49,870 nt of DNA from contig JAILPY010000114.1 of NCBI GenBank assembly GCA_024699235.1, forward strand, positions 1 through 49,870, given 5' to 3'. Numbering within the stretch: the first letter of the stretch is position 1; each line of letters begins with the position of its first letter. The notes beneath the pieces are model-generated. The model saw only the letters and a list, made by a program, of their open reading frames with translations, was not told the DNA's origin and made no database searches. The DNA comes from Treponema sp. (GTDB taxonomy: Bacteria; Spirochaetota; Spirochaetia; Treponematales; Treponemataceae). This document shows, one piece after another, positions 8,487 to 16,053 of the stretch. Both the position numbers and the translations under genes were made by a program.

Positions 8487-8744
8487 ATGAAACAGTTTAC
8501 CTACACAGTTACAGACAAGTTAGGCATTCACGCCCGACCGGCAGGAGACCTTGTAAAGGTTGCAAAAGAATTCAATTCAACCGTAAAGGCTTCCTGCAAC
8601 GGAAAGACTGTAGATGCAAAACGTCTGATAGCCCTTATGAGTCTTGGAGCAAAGCAGAATCATGCAGTCTCTGTAGAAATAGAAGGAGACGACGAAGAAG
8701 CAGCAGCTGAAAAGCTCGAAGCATTCTTCAAGGAAAATCTGTAG
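8487..8744 (+). CDS. ptsH: Phosphocarrier protein HPr with Arg at position 46
   Basis: The 85-residue HPr has the active-site histidine at the canonical place, LGIHARPAG (H15). The regulatory segment reads DAKRLIALMSLGA, where residue 46 is Arg. HPr proteins controlled by HPr kinase have Ser at this position (KSIMG). The sequence therefore predicts normal phosphotransfer from PtsI to FruA but no regulatory Ser46 phosphorylation. The ribosome-binding site AGGAG lies inside the end of fruA, 3 nt separates the genes, and the gene ends the fru operon. Confidence 0.93.
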   Translation: MKQFTYTVTDKLGIHARPAGDLVKVAKEFNSTVKASCNGKTVDAKRLIALMSLGAKQNHAVSVEIEGDDEEAAAEKLEAFFKENL

Positions 8745-8762
8745 ACAGTAAGTACTGCATAC

Positions 8763-8792
8763 TTGCATAAGATACAGATTTTACGATATACT
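8763..8792 (+). promoter_or_regulatory. Predicted promoter of gltD
   Basis: TTGCAT (8763-8768) and TATACT (8787-8792) are 18 nt apart. The predicted transcription start near 8799 lies only a few nucleotides before the large hairpin at 8805-8867. Confidence 0.45.
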
Positions 8793-8804
8793 TAGACCAA
8801 GACA

Positions 8805-8874
8805 AAGACGTCTGGTTTGACGTGCTAATTGTGCCCGGCACAGTGAGCAAGTTAAGCCAGATGTCTTTTTTTAT
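8805..8874 (+). terminator. Long hairpin plus T-run between ptsH and gltD (terminator or leader attenuator)
   Basis: AAGACGTCTGGTTTGAC (8805-8821) pairs over 17 bp with 8851-8867, with three G-U wobbles and no mismatch. Inside, TGCT (8823-8826) pairs with AGCA (8846-8849) and TGTGC with GCACA around 8830-8842. A T-rich tail starts at 8866. The stem is far longer than needed for termination. It either ends the fru operon or, because a promoter-like sequence lies just upstream, forms the 5' leader of gltD. Confidence 0.75.
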
Positions 8875-8906
8875 TTTAAATCAATAGCAAGTAAGGGGGC
8901 TATTAA

Positions 8907-10388
8907 ATGGGACGTGACAACGGATTCTTATTATTTTCGCGCAGGGACAATCCAAGCATTGATGCACTGACAAGGGCAACAAACTTTAAGGAGTTCCACA
9001 CCTATCTTAATGAAAAGGACAGAAAAGAGCAGGCTGCACGCTGCATGAACTGCGGAGTGCCAATGTGCCAGTCGGCCATAAGGCTTTCTGGCATGGTAAC
9101 AGGCTGTCCCTTGCATAACCTTATTCCAGAATGGAACGATGCACTCTATAACGGTGAATACGAAACTGCCGCAAAGAGACTTATGGCAACATCCAGCTTT
9201 CCAGAGTTTACGGGAAGAGTATGCCCTGCATTGTGCGAAAAGGCCTGTAACTGCGGCAATAATGACATTGCTGATGCAGTCACAGTTCACGACAACGAAC
9301 TGTTCATAATAGAAAAAGCCTTTACGGAAGGCTTCATAAAGCCTAGGATTCCAAAGATAAGGACAGACAAAAAAATAGCAGTCATAGGCTCAGGGCCTGC
9401 AGGTCTTGCCGCAGCAGACATGCTTAACAGGCGCGGACACAATGTTACCGTATACGAAAGGGATGACAGGGCCGGAGGCCTATTGCAGTATGGAATTCCA
9501 AATATGAAACTGGACAAGCACATAATCGAAAGGCGAATCCAGCTTATGGAAAAAGAGGGAGTTTCATTCATTTATAATGCAGACGTAGGCAATACAGTCA
9601 GTGCGCAGGAAATAATCTCAGAATACGATGCCGTAGCACTCTGCTGCGGAGCAAAAAATCCAAGGCCCCTGTCCGTGCCAGGCAGCAATGCCGAAGGAGT
9701 CCTTTTTGCTGTAGATTTCCTTAAGTCAGTAACAAAAAGCCTTATGAATTCAGGCCTAAAAGACGGACAGTTCTTTGACCCTAAAGGCAAAGACATAATA
9801 GTAGTCGGAGGCGGAGACACAGGAAACGACTGCACAGGCACATGCATAAGGCTGGGAGCGGCATCCGTTACGCAGCTTGAGATGATGCCATGTCCGCCAG
9901 CAGAACGCACTGCATCAAATCCATGGCCGCAGTGGCCAAAGGTACTAAAGACCGACTACGGCCAGCAGGAAGCCATTGCCGAATGGGGGCACGATCCCCG
10001 CATATACGAAACGACAGTAAAGGAAATCTATACGCAGGATAACCGTGTAACAGGAATAAAGACCGTTCAGGTAGAATTCAAGACAATAGACGGAAAGCGA
10101 CAGCTGGTAGAAAAAGAAGGCTCTGAAAAGGAAATGAAGGCAGACCTTATACTTATTGCAGCAGGATTCCTTGGCTGCGAAGAATATACCGCACAGGCTT
10201 TCGGAACAGAACTGGGAGCAAGGACAACCGTTGCATCGCCTGCAGGCTCGTACAAAACATCAGTCGAAAAAGTCTTTACAGCAGGAGACATGCACAGAGG
10301 ACAGTCTCTTGTAGTGTGGGCAATATGCGAAGGCCGGGAATGTGCAAAAGAAATAGACACATACCTGATGGGCTATTCAAACCTGTAA
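8907..10388 (+). CDS. gltD: Glutamate synthase small subunit (GltD-type NADPH oxidoreductase)
   Basis: The 493-residue protein has the GltD layout. The N-terminal iron-sulfur segment contains CMNCGVPMC (C46, C49, C54) and later RVCPALCEKACNCGNN. An FAD site follows at VIGSGPAGLAAADM with RAGGLLQYGIP, and an NADPH site at VVGGGDTGNDCTG. In glutamate synthase this subunit feeds electrons to GltB for transamidation of glutamine to 2-oxoglutarate. No gltB is adjacent, so the partner is either elsewhere or a different electron acceptor. AAGGGGG precedes the ATG. Related stand-alone oxidoreductases (NfnB/SudA type) are shorter at the N-terminus, which favours GltD. Confidence 0.85.
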   Translation: MGRDNGFLLFSRRDNPSIDALTRATNFKEFHTYLNEKDRKEQAARCMNCGVPMCQSAIRLSGMVTGCPLHNLIPEWNDALYNGEYETAAKRLMATSSFPEFTGRVCPALCEKACNCGNNDIADAVTVHDNELFIIEKAFTEGFIKPRIPKIRTDKKIAVIGSGPAGLAAADMLNRRGHNVTVYERDDRAGGLLQYGIPNMKLDKHIIERRIQLMEKEGVSFIYNADVGNTVSAQEIISEYDAVALCCGAKNPRPLSVPGSNAEGVLFAVDFLKSVTKSLMNSGLKDGQFFDPKGKDIIVVGGGDTGNDCTGTCIRLGAASVTQLEMMPCPPAERTASNPWPQWPKVLKTDYGQQEAIAEWGHDPRIYETTVKEIYTQDNRVTGIKTVQVEFKTIDGKRQLVEKEGSEKEMKADLILIAAGFLGCEEYTAQAFGTELGARTTVASPAGSYKTSVEKVFTAGDMHRGQSLVVWAICEGRECAKEIDTYLMGYSNL

Positions 10389-10402
10389 AATTTTGTAAAT
10401 TT

Positions 10403-10454
10403 TTCCCTGCCTTCCGGTGTTCTACCCTTACAGAATGCCGGAAGGCCTTTTTTT
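10403..10454 (+). terminator. Intrinsic terminator of gltD
   Basis: GCCTTCCGG (10409-10417) pairs with CCGGAAGGC (10438-10446). The stem extends inward through wobble pairs to about 15 bp, with a loop around ACCCTTAC, and a run of eight T follows. Confidence 0.9.
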
Positions 10455-10463
10455 ATGTTTTTT

Positions 10464-10492
10464 TTGCATTATTTAATAAAATGAGTTATAAT
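10464..10492 (+). promoter_or_regulatory. Predicted promoter of cheX (leaderless)
   Basis: TTGCAT (10464-10469) and a consensus TATAAT (10487-10492) are 17 nt apart. The ATG at 10501 lies 8 nt after the -10 and no Shine-Dalgarno is present. Confidence 0.6.
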
Positions 10493-10500
10493 TATAGATT

Positions 10501-10968
10501 ATGGATGTTTCTGTTATCAATCCTTTTCTTAGCGCATGTGAAGAAGCGTTTGTAACAATGTTTAACATAGTTCCTCAGCATAAAGAGCCTTACCTGCTAA
10601 ATCCCAGTGCCACTCACATGTGGGAAATTTCAGGTCTCGTTGCAGTTTCTGGAGATGAAATCGGAATAGTCGTATTCCGCCTGCACAGGCGACTGGCAGC
10701 AAAAATGCTGGAACTTTCAGACATGGCAGTAGAAGATCCTGATGAAATGGAAGAAATGGAAAAAGGCCTTGTAAGTGAATTTACAAACATCATAACTGGT
10801 AATGCCGTATCTGTAATACAGAATAAAAATATAACTGTATCTGCACCAGATGTACGGGCTGGTGAAAACCATGTAATTCCATGGCCAAAGTCTGCAAGGA
10901 TAATCGGCGTACCATTCTACACAAAGCAGGGAATCTTCGAAGTAGACATCTGCTTTAAGGGAATGTAG
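10501..10968 (+). CDS. cheX: CheX-like chemotaxis phosphatase
   Basis: The 155-residue cytosolic protein resembles the CheX/CheC family, which dephosphorylates CheY-P and so ends the tumbling/reversal signal. The catalytic E-x-x-N motif is visible at E93/N96 (SEFTNIITGN), followed by the usual beta-strand region ending in GVPFYTKQGIFEVDICF. Spirochaetes commonly use CheX. It is a single-gene unit after the gltD terminator. The start codon directly follows the promoter, so translation is predicted to be leaderless. It could alternatively be a CheX-fold protein acting on another receiver. Confidence 0.8.
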   Translation: MDVSVINPFLSACEEAFVTMFNIVPQHKEPYLLNPSATHMWEISGLVAVSGDEIGIVVFRLHRRLAAKMLELSDMAVEDPDEMEEMEKGLVSEFTNIITGNAVSVIQNKNITVSAPDVRAGENHVIPWPKSARIIGVPFYTKQGIFEVDICFKGM

Positions 10969-10979
10969 GCAGAAAACTG

Positions 10980-11984
10980 TCATATCTTCCTTACGCTTTC
11001 TCTTTGTATAAGCTTTACCGGAATGCACACGCTCTGAGAAAAACTATTATCCTTCAGCATCTTAATCAGAAGTTCCATAGTCACCTTTGCTCGAAGTTCA
11101 TTGTTCTGATATACAGAAGTGAGAAGAGGTACAACTCTTTGACAGTCAGCAATTCCATCAAAGCCTACAATAGATATATCCTCTGGAACCGAGATTCCGT
11201 GATTCTTTAAAAATACCATAATATCAATTGCATAATAGTCAGAAACTGCAAATATAGCGCTATAAGTTTTTATCTTATTTAGATTTTCTTGGTAAAAGAT
11301 ATCCCTCTTCTCCTTACTCATTGGAATCATAAGAAAATCCGCATCTCTTCCAAGTCCACTGTTAAGTCCATTATGCCTATCAAGATCCATGCATATATCA
11401 TTATCAGAAATACACAGTACCTTCCTATGCCCCATTTTCTTTAGATATTCTCCGACCTGCCTGCCACCGTCAAAGTCATCTATTGTTACATTACTAATAC
11501 GCCCCTGCTCTTTCATAAATCCGTCGTAAACAACGAAAGGAATTCTTATATGATCTCGAAGATTTTGGTATTCATCCTCGCAAAAACCTATGATAATGAG
11601 TCCGTCTAAATTCCACATTGAGGCAAAACGCACTATATCCATGATTTCTTTCACCTTTTTAAGCATCATGAAGTACCCGGAATTTTCTATTTCATCTGAC
11701 AAATAGTTGATGGCAGCGCTAATAAACGGATCTTCAAAGACTCTTCCTTCATACTTTCTATGATTATTAACTACAACTCCAACGATTCTTGAGTCGTTTC
11801 TGGCTAGCAGTGTAGCAGCCATATTTGGAATGTAACCGCTTTCTTCAAGTTTTCTCTCAACTTTTTTTACGGTTGCATCAGATATCTTTTTTGTTTTACC
11901 ATGCAGCACATTGGAAACAGTAGCTGTACTGAGTCCAAGATCTTCCGCAATATCTATTATTCTTACTTTATTTTCATCCCACAT
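10980..11984 (-). CDS. LacI-family transcriptional regulator
   Basis: The 334-residue protein has a LacI helix-turn-helix at residues 6-53 (RIIDIAEDLGLSTATVSNVLHGK), then a periplasmic-binding-like sensor domain containing VGVVVNNHRKY, SIVGFDGIADCQ and the C-terminal strand LIQRES. It starts 9 nt after the MATE transporter stop and is probably co-transcribed with it, with an AAGGA ribosome-binding site. A candidate operator lies just upstream of the MATE promoter. Which small molecule it senses is unknown. The pairing with an efflux pump suggests a substrate or inducer handled by that pump. Confidence 0.88.
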   Translation of the reverse strand: MWDENKVRIIDIAEDLGLSTATVSNVLHGKTKKISDATVKKVERKLEESGYIPNMAATLLARNDSRIVGVVVNNHRKYEGRVFEDPFISAAINYLSDEIENSGYFMMLKKVKEIMDIVRFASMWNLDGLIIIGFCEDEYQNLRDHIRIPFVVYDGFMKEQGRISNVTIDDFDGGRQVGEYLKKMGHRKVLCISDNDICMDLDRHNGLNSGLGRDADFLMIPMSKEKRDIFYQENLNKIKTYSAIFAVSDYYAIDIMVFLKNHGISVPEDISIVGFDGIADCQRVVPLLTSVYQNNELRAKVTMELLIKMLKDNSFSQSVCIPVKLIQRESVRKI

Positions 11985-11993
11985 ATAAAATCC

Positions 11994-13331
11994 TTATTCT
12001 ATGGTATTCATCCACTTTCTGCTTCTGAACATGAACACAGTTATTATAATTCTAAGCAGTTCTTCCTGTGACAATATGAAATACACCCAGACTATAGGCA
12101 TCCTAAGATATAATCCTGTAAAGAGTCCCAAAGGCACTCCTACAAGCCAAGTTCCCAGAACATCTATTATCATGATGTACTTGGTTCTGCCGCCACTCCT
12201 AATTATTCCTCCACCAAGAATCATGTTCATAACTTTAACCGGTGCAAGAATTCCAAAGGTCAATAGTAAAAGAACTCCAATAGAAACCACATTCACATCT
12301 ACTTTAAACAGACCCACATATATATTTCTAACCATTAAAAGAATGGCAGACAAAAGAACCGCCCCTATAAAACCATATAGACACAGCTTCTTAGACTCTT
12401 CATAGGCCTTATCGTACTCATGCTCTCCAAGACGCTTTCCAATAAGAATTCCAGCAGCCTGCGCTATTCCCGAAAGGGCTCCTATAAATAATCCTTGAAC
12501 CGGCCCTGTAAGCGACATGGCGGCAAGCTCATCTGTCCCCATATGCCCATAAATAAAGGTGTTTACATTCTGCCCCACAGTCCACATGAATTCGTTAAAT
12601 ACGATAGGAAGCAGCATTGCTGCGTATTGCTTTAGTTCCTCTGCATTCATTTTGATATAGAAGCGGAACCTGCAAATCTTTTTATAAAAGCAGATCATAA
12701 GAAGCAGATTTACAGCCTGGGATACAACACTTGCCAAGGCCGCTCCCTTAACACCAAGTAAAGGTGCCCCAAAATGTCCAAATATCAGGATGAAGTTAAG
12801 AACCGTATTAATGACAGCAGCTACTGCGCTTATATATAGGGGATATTCCGAATGGTCTTTGCACCTTATCTGTACTGCCAAAATTGAGGCAATTCCCGAA
12901 AGAGGGTAAACAAGAGAAACTATGCGAACATAGGAAACTCCCGCTTCTATTACAGCAGCATCATTTGTAAATATGCTGGTTAATACTGACGGAATAAGCA
13001 AGCAAGTCATTGCTGTCAAAAGAGATATTACCATCATAACCAGCATGTTTACTGTCATACTCACATTAACTTTTTCATCATCCTTTTTCCCCATATACTG
13101 GGAAACCATGATGCCTGTTACTGTTGCTATTGCACCACTGACAAATGTAAAGACAAAGCCCGGCTTACCGCCAACTTCTACTGCAGCTATCGACGTTTTC
13201 CCAAGCTGTCCCACCATAATCTGGTCAACCATAGAAAAAGAAGATTGCAGCATAGACTGTAATGCTACAGGTACTGCAATCCTCATAGATTTTAAGAAAA
13301 AAGATTCTTCTGCTGATCCTTCTGCCATCAC
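11994..13331 (-). CDS. MATE-family multidrug/organic cation efflux transporter
   Basis: The 445-residue product has about 12 hydrophobic segments and the paired-domain layout of MATE (DinF/NorM) proteins. An N-terminal domain carries SMVDQIMVGQLGKTSIAAV and the second half an equivalent motif, NVNTFIYGHMGTDELAAM. MATE pumps export drugs or metabolites using sodium or proton gradients. The start has AAAGGA upstream. It is the first gene of a two-gene operon with the LacI regulator at 10980-11984. The substrate cannot be read from sequence. Confidence 0.88.
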   Translation of the reverse strand: MMAEGSAEESFFLKSMRIAVPVALQSMLQSSFSMVDQIMVGQLGKTSIAAVEVGGKPGFVFTFVSGAIATVTGIMVSQYMGKKDDEKVNVSMTVNMLVMMVISLLTAMTCLLIPSVLTSIFTNDAAVIEAGVSYVRIVSLVYPLSGIASILAVQIRCKDHSEYPLYISAVAAVINTVLNFILIFGHFGAPLLGVKGAALASVVSQAVNLLLMICFYKKICRFRFYIKMNAEELKQYAAMLLPIVFNEFMWTVGQNVNTFIYGHMGTDELAAMSLTGPVQGLFIGALSGIAQAAGILIGKRLGEHEYDKAYEESKKLCLYGFIGAVLLSAILLMVRNIYVGLFKVDVNVVSIGVLLLLTFGILAPVKVMNMILGGGIIRSGGRTKYIMIIDVLGTWLVGVPLGLFTGLYLRMPIVWVYFILSQEELLRIIITVFMFRSRKWMNTIE

Positions 13332-13358
13332 TAGTTTCCTTTAATAATATCTAAAAAT

Positions 13359-13406
13359 ATTATCAGATGAAAATCCACTGATAGCAATAGGTTAATCGCA
13401 TAACCT
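13359..13406 (-). promoter_or_regulatory. Predicted MATE-lacI promoter and adjacent LacI-type palindrome
   Basis: On the minus strand TTGCTA (13387-13382) and GATAAT (13364-13359) are 17 nt apart. Directly upstream, 13389-13406 is an 18-bp near-palindrome AGGTTA-AT-CG-CA-TAACCT with six-base perfect arms and a central CG, the usual symmetry of LacI-family operators. Confidence 0.5.
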
Positions 13407-13514
13407 TTTACATTTCATGAAAGCGTAATCCATCTTGCAGGCACGTGGGATTTCCCCATTCAGCAGCAGGAATACGAAGACTTTAGGACAAGCGAAAGCC
13501 TGCTGCTAAAATGA
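13404..13514 (+). pseudogene. Possible 3' remnant of an unidentified gene
   Basis: A short open stretch on the plus strand encodes HLAGTWDFPIQQQEYEDF and, after RTSESLLLK, a TGA at 13512-13514. It has amino-acid composition and codon choice like real protein (paired Q, E, D, aromatic residues) but no start codon or ribosome-binding site, and it sits between two minus-strand genes. I do not recognise the family. It may be chance. Confidence 0.25.
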
Positions 13515-13525
13515 CTCAGGAATCC

Positions 13526-14581
13526 CTAAAATTCAAAATCTGATTTCTCTATATTCTTACCATAGATAGTTTTAAAGTCATTTTTCATTGAAATAACTAT
13601 GTAACCGGCAGCTTCCCATTGCTTGCCTAATTTGAGGGCTTTTTCTACGTTTGCATGGTCACGCTCCGCATCATCTGCAATAAGCATAAAGGCCTTTGCC
13701 TTGTAGGCAGGGTTTTTAAGGCAGTAATTATGCATGGACGTGTCACCCCCGCTGTTGCCGAACGACAGAACTGGAACCTTTCCAATTTCCTGAGCAATCA
13801 GCTTTACTTTATTTGTCTTTAGGTTTTTAATCAGCATCTTGTCACCGCGAACCAGAGTGTCTTCAGGCGTAAATACATAATTAACTCCCTCTGCGTCCCC
13901 CTGCCCGTCTGCCTTCAGCTCTACATCCATACCGATTACCCGGTTTGAAGGAATGCCGATCGAATCTACCAATGCACGAGCAATAAAGCGGTCGGAGCCA
14001 GTTACTACATAGCAGGTAAAGCCGTTTGCATTCAAAAAATCAAAGACTTCAAGCATAGGCTTATAAAATGACTGTCCGTAAGTCATGCCCGTAAAGCCGT
14101 TTACTTTTTTTGAAGCAAATTCTTTTACATAGGAATCAAATTCCTTAAGCGTCATTCCGGCATAGGCCTTTGCAGCAGCAGTCCCGTGGATTATATCAAA
14201 ATGAGCAGGAAAAGCCTCTCCCTTCTGACAGAAGTTTCTGATGGCAGTAGCAGCAGAAATTTCACTTTCAGATGCTTTGCCCTTGTAATTTTCATCATCA
14301 AGAATGCGATATTCCAAAAGCTTGTATTCAAAATAAGTAGGATAAAGCTCTCCGACAAACGTACCGTCCATATCAAATGTAGCAATCCTGTCTTCCGGCG
14401 GAATAAAGTCTGGAGACCTTTTATTTGTTACGTTTTTAACATAGGCTTTAAGCTCTGAGATGGCAGTGCATTCATTCCATGATGAAAAAGATTTTGCCGG
14501 GTTACCCCTGCCAGAAGCAGCAAATACCAGCAGAAAAGAAAATGAAACTAAAATAAAAACTGACTTGATTTTCTTGGACAT
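13526..14581 (-). CDS. Exported HAD-superfamily phosphatase
   Basis: The 351-residue protein starts with a signal peptide (MSKKIKSV, hydrophobic to about residue 22, ending FAASG), so it acts outside the cytoplasm. HAD motif I is FDMDGTF (D70, D72), motif II is VVTGSDRF, motif III likely includes KLIAQEIGK, and motif IV is SFGNSGGDTSMH. The cap region lies between motifs I and II. It resembles phosphoserine-phosphatase-like phosphatases; the substrate is unknown. AAGGAG precedes the ATG, and a promoter TTGTTA (14628-14623) with TAAACT (14605-14600) at 17 nt lies upstream on the minus strand. Confidence 0.82.
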   Translation of the reverse strand: MSKKIKSVFILVSFSFLLVFAASGRGNPAKSFSSWNECTAISELKAYVKNVTNKRSPDFIPPEDRIATFDMDGTFVGELYPTYFEYKLLEYRILDDENYKGKASESEISAATAIRNFCQKGEAFPAHFDIIHGTAAAKAYAGMTLKEFDSYVKEFASKKVNGFTGMTYGQSFYKPMLEVFDFLNANGFTCYVVTGSDRFIARALVDSIGIPSNRVIGMDVELKADGQGDAEGVNYVFTPEDTLVRGDKMLIKNLKTNKVKLIAQEIGKVPVLSFGNSGGDTSMHNYCLKNPAYKAKAFMLIADDAERDHANVEKALKLGKQWEAAGYIVISMKNDFKTIYGKNIEKSDFEF

Positions 14582-14599
14582 AAAAACTCCTTGACTGAC

Positions 14600-14628
14600 A
14601 GTTTAGCAGTTTTCATTCAATATAACAA
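14600..14628 (-). promoter_or_regulatory. Predicted promoter of the HAD phosphatase gene
   Basis: Minus-strand TTGTTA (14628-14623) and TAAACT (14605-14600) with a 17-nt spacer, about 19 nt before the ATG. Confidence 0.45.
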
Positions 14629-14665
14629 GTTTACTAAAAGAACGCATGCCGCCAGATAAATTCTA

Positions 14666-14674
14666 TGGTATAAT
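14666..14674 (+). promoter_or_regulatory. Extended -10 promoter of the serine hydrolase gene
   Basis: TGGTATAAT at 14666-14674 is an extended -10 (TG-n-TATAAT). No good -35 is seen at the normal spacing, as is common for such promoters. Confidence 0.5.
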
Positions 14675-14703
14675 GTATTATCATCATATATAAGGAAGAA
14701 AAT

Positions 14704-15441
14704 ATGGAAGAATTCTATATAAGCAGCGACTCTATTCGCCTTCATGCAAAGCTGGATAAGCCTGAAGGCATGGACAAAGGTCCTCTCTGCATTTTGGTTC
14801 ATGGATTTACCGGCCACATGGAAGAAGAGCATATCATTGCCGCTCAAAAGGCGATGAACGAATCTGGAGTGGCTGTCCTTCGAGTAGAAATGTACGGTCA
14901 CGGAAAGAGTGACGGTGAATTTAAAAATCATACGCTTTACAAATGGGTGACAAACGCTCTGGATGCAGTAAATTATGCTAAATCCCTTGATTTTGTAACA
15001 GACTTATACATGAGCGGCCATTCACAGGGAGGCCTTCTTACCATGCTAATAGGAGGAATGCGTGCACAGGATTTTAAGGCCATCTTGCCGCTGTCGCCTG
15101 CCTGCATGATTCCAGAAGAAGCAAGAAAGGGCTGCATGCTTGGCAATGAATTCAATCCAAACAGAATTCCTGAAAAGGTTATCTTTGGCGACAGGGAGCT
15201 GTCTGGGGATTATATCCGAGTAGCGCAAACTTTACATGTTGAAGATGAAATAAAAAGATTTGAAGGTCCTGTTTACATAGTTCACGGCGATGCAGATGAA
15301 GTAGTTCCATACCATTATGCCCAGGAAGCAGCAAAACTTTACAAGAATGCAACGCTTGTGCCAATTCATGGAGCAGACCACTGCTTTTACATGCACATAC
15401 CGGAGATGGCAGATGCCATAAAGAGATTCTTTGCTGTGTAA
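14704..15441 (+). CDS. Alpha/beta hydrolase, possibly a cinnamoyl/feruloyl esterase
   Basis: The 245-residue cytosolic enzyme has an alpha/beta-hydrolase fold with an oxyanion motif LVHGFTGH, nucleophile S107 in SGHSQGG, probable acid D198 in VHGDADEVVP, and H226 in GADHCF. Size and spacing fit single-domain esterases such as the cinnamoyl esterases of gut plant-fibre degraders, which release ferulate or coumarate from hemicellulose. That assignment is by resemblance only. AAGGAAG precedes the start. It is a single-gene unit with no carbohydrate genes next to it. Confidence 0.75.
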   Translation: MEEFYISSDSIRLHAKLDKPEGMDKGPLCILVHGFTGHMEEEHIIAAQKAMNESGVAVLRVEMYGHGKSDGEFKNHTLYKWVTNALDAVNYAKSLDFVTDLYMSGHSQGGLLTMLIGGMRAQDFKAILPLSPACMIPEEARKGCMLGNEFNPNRIPEKVIFGDRELSGDYIRVAQTLHVEDEIKRFEGPVYIVHGDADEVVPYHYAQEAAKLYKNATLVPIHGADHCFYMHIPEMADAIKRFFAV

Positions 15442-15635
15442 ATTTTCACTAAGGCTCTTGAATTTATGCCTAATTATTTTTCCGCCAGAAAAAAAAATTT
15501 TTCTCTTAATTAAATTTTTTTTTCTCTTAATTAAATTTTTTTTATTACCGGAAAAATACTGCCAGATTTCTGTAGCACTTAATCTACATCACACATTGAA
15601 ATCAGTTTTTTGCATAGGCTGTTCCATCATTCTGA
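15442..15635. repeat. A/T-rich spacer with a 21-bp tandem direct repeat
   Basis: A 21-bp unit centred on CTCTTAATTAAATTT is repeated back to back at 15500-15520 and 15521-15541, flanked by A- and T-runs. It follows the hydrolase gene and precedes the transposase remnant. No gene was found in this stretch. Confidence 0.7.
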
Positions 15636-15833
15636 ACAAGGACGCTTGAACGACTTAACCGGGAAATCCGCAGGCGGTCATCCGTTGTCGGCATTTTTCC
15701 TTCAACGGATGCTTATATAAGGCTGATAACAAGCTATCTGCTTGAATATTCAGAGGACTGGCAGACTGAGCGTTGCTACATGAATGCCGGCTCAATAAAA
15801 GTTCAAAAGGAGATTCTGTTTAACGCAGCATGA
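15636..15833 (+). pseudogene. IS256-family (mutator) transposase, 3' remnant
   Basis: From 15645 to the TGA at 15831-15833 the frame encodes the conserved end of an IS256-type DDE transposase: LERLNREIRRRSSVVGIFP, then DAYIRLITSYLLEYSEDW and a C-terminal QTERCYMNAG region. In the family this segment follows the last catalytic Glu. Upstream the frame meets a stop (15633-15635) and the rest of the gene is absent, so this is a dead fragment of about 62 codons. The element's inverted repeats were not identified with confidence. Confidence 0.75.
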
Positions 15834-16053
15834 TGGATTTTTGGCTTTTTTCAGAAACGAAATTGCGAACTAAATTTGACACAATCAAAATGAAGAAATG
15901 ATAAGCCTTTTCATATAAATTTAAACTAAATATAACACTTTCTTAATTTTAAATAAATATGTAAACGTCAATTTTCAGCATAAAATAAATCATATATTTT
16001 TCGTGCATTGCTCCCTGTATTGCGCAAAATAATTTATGCCTGTATATTACATT

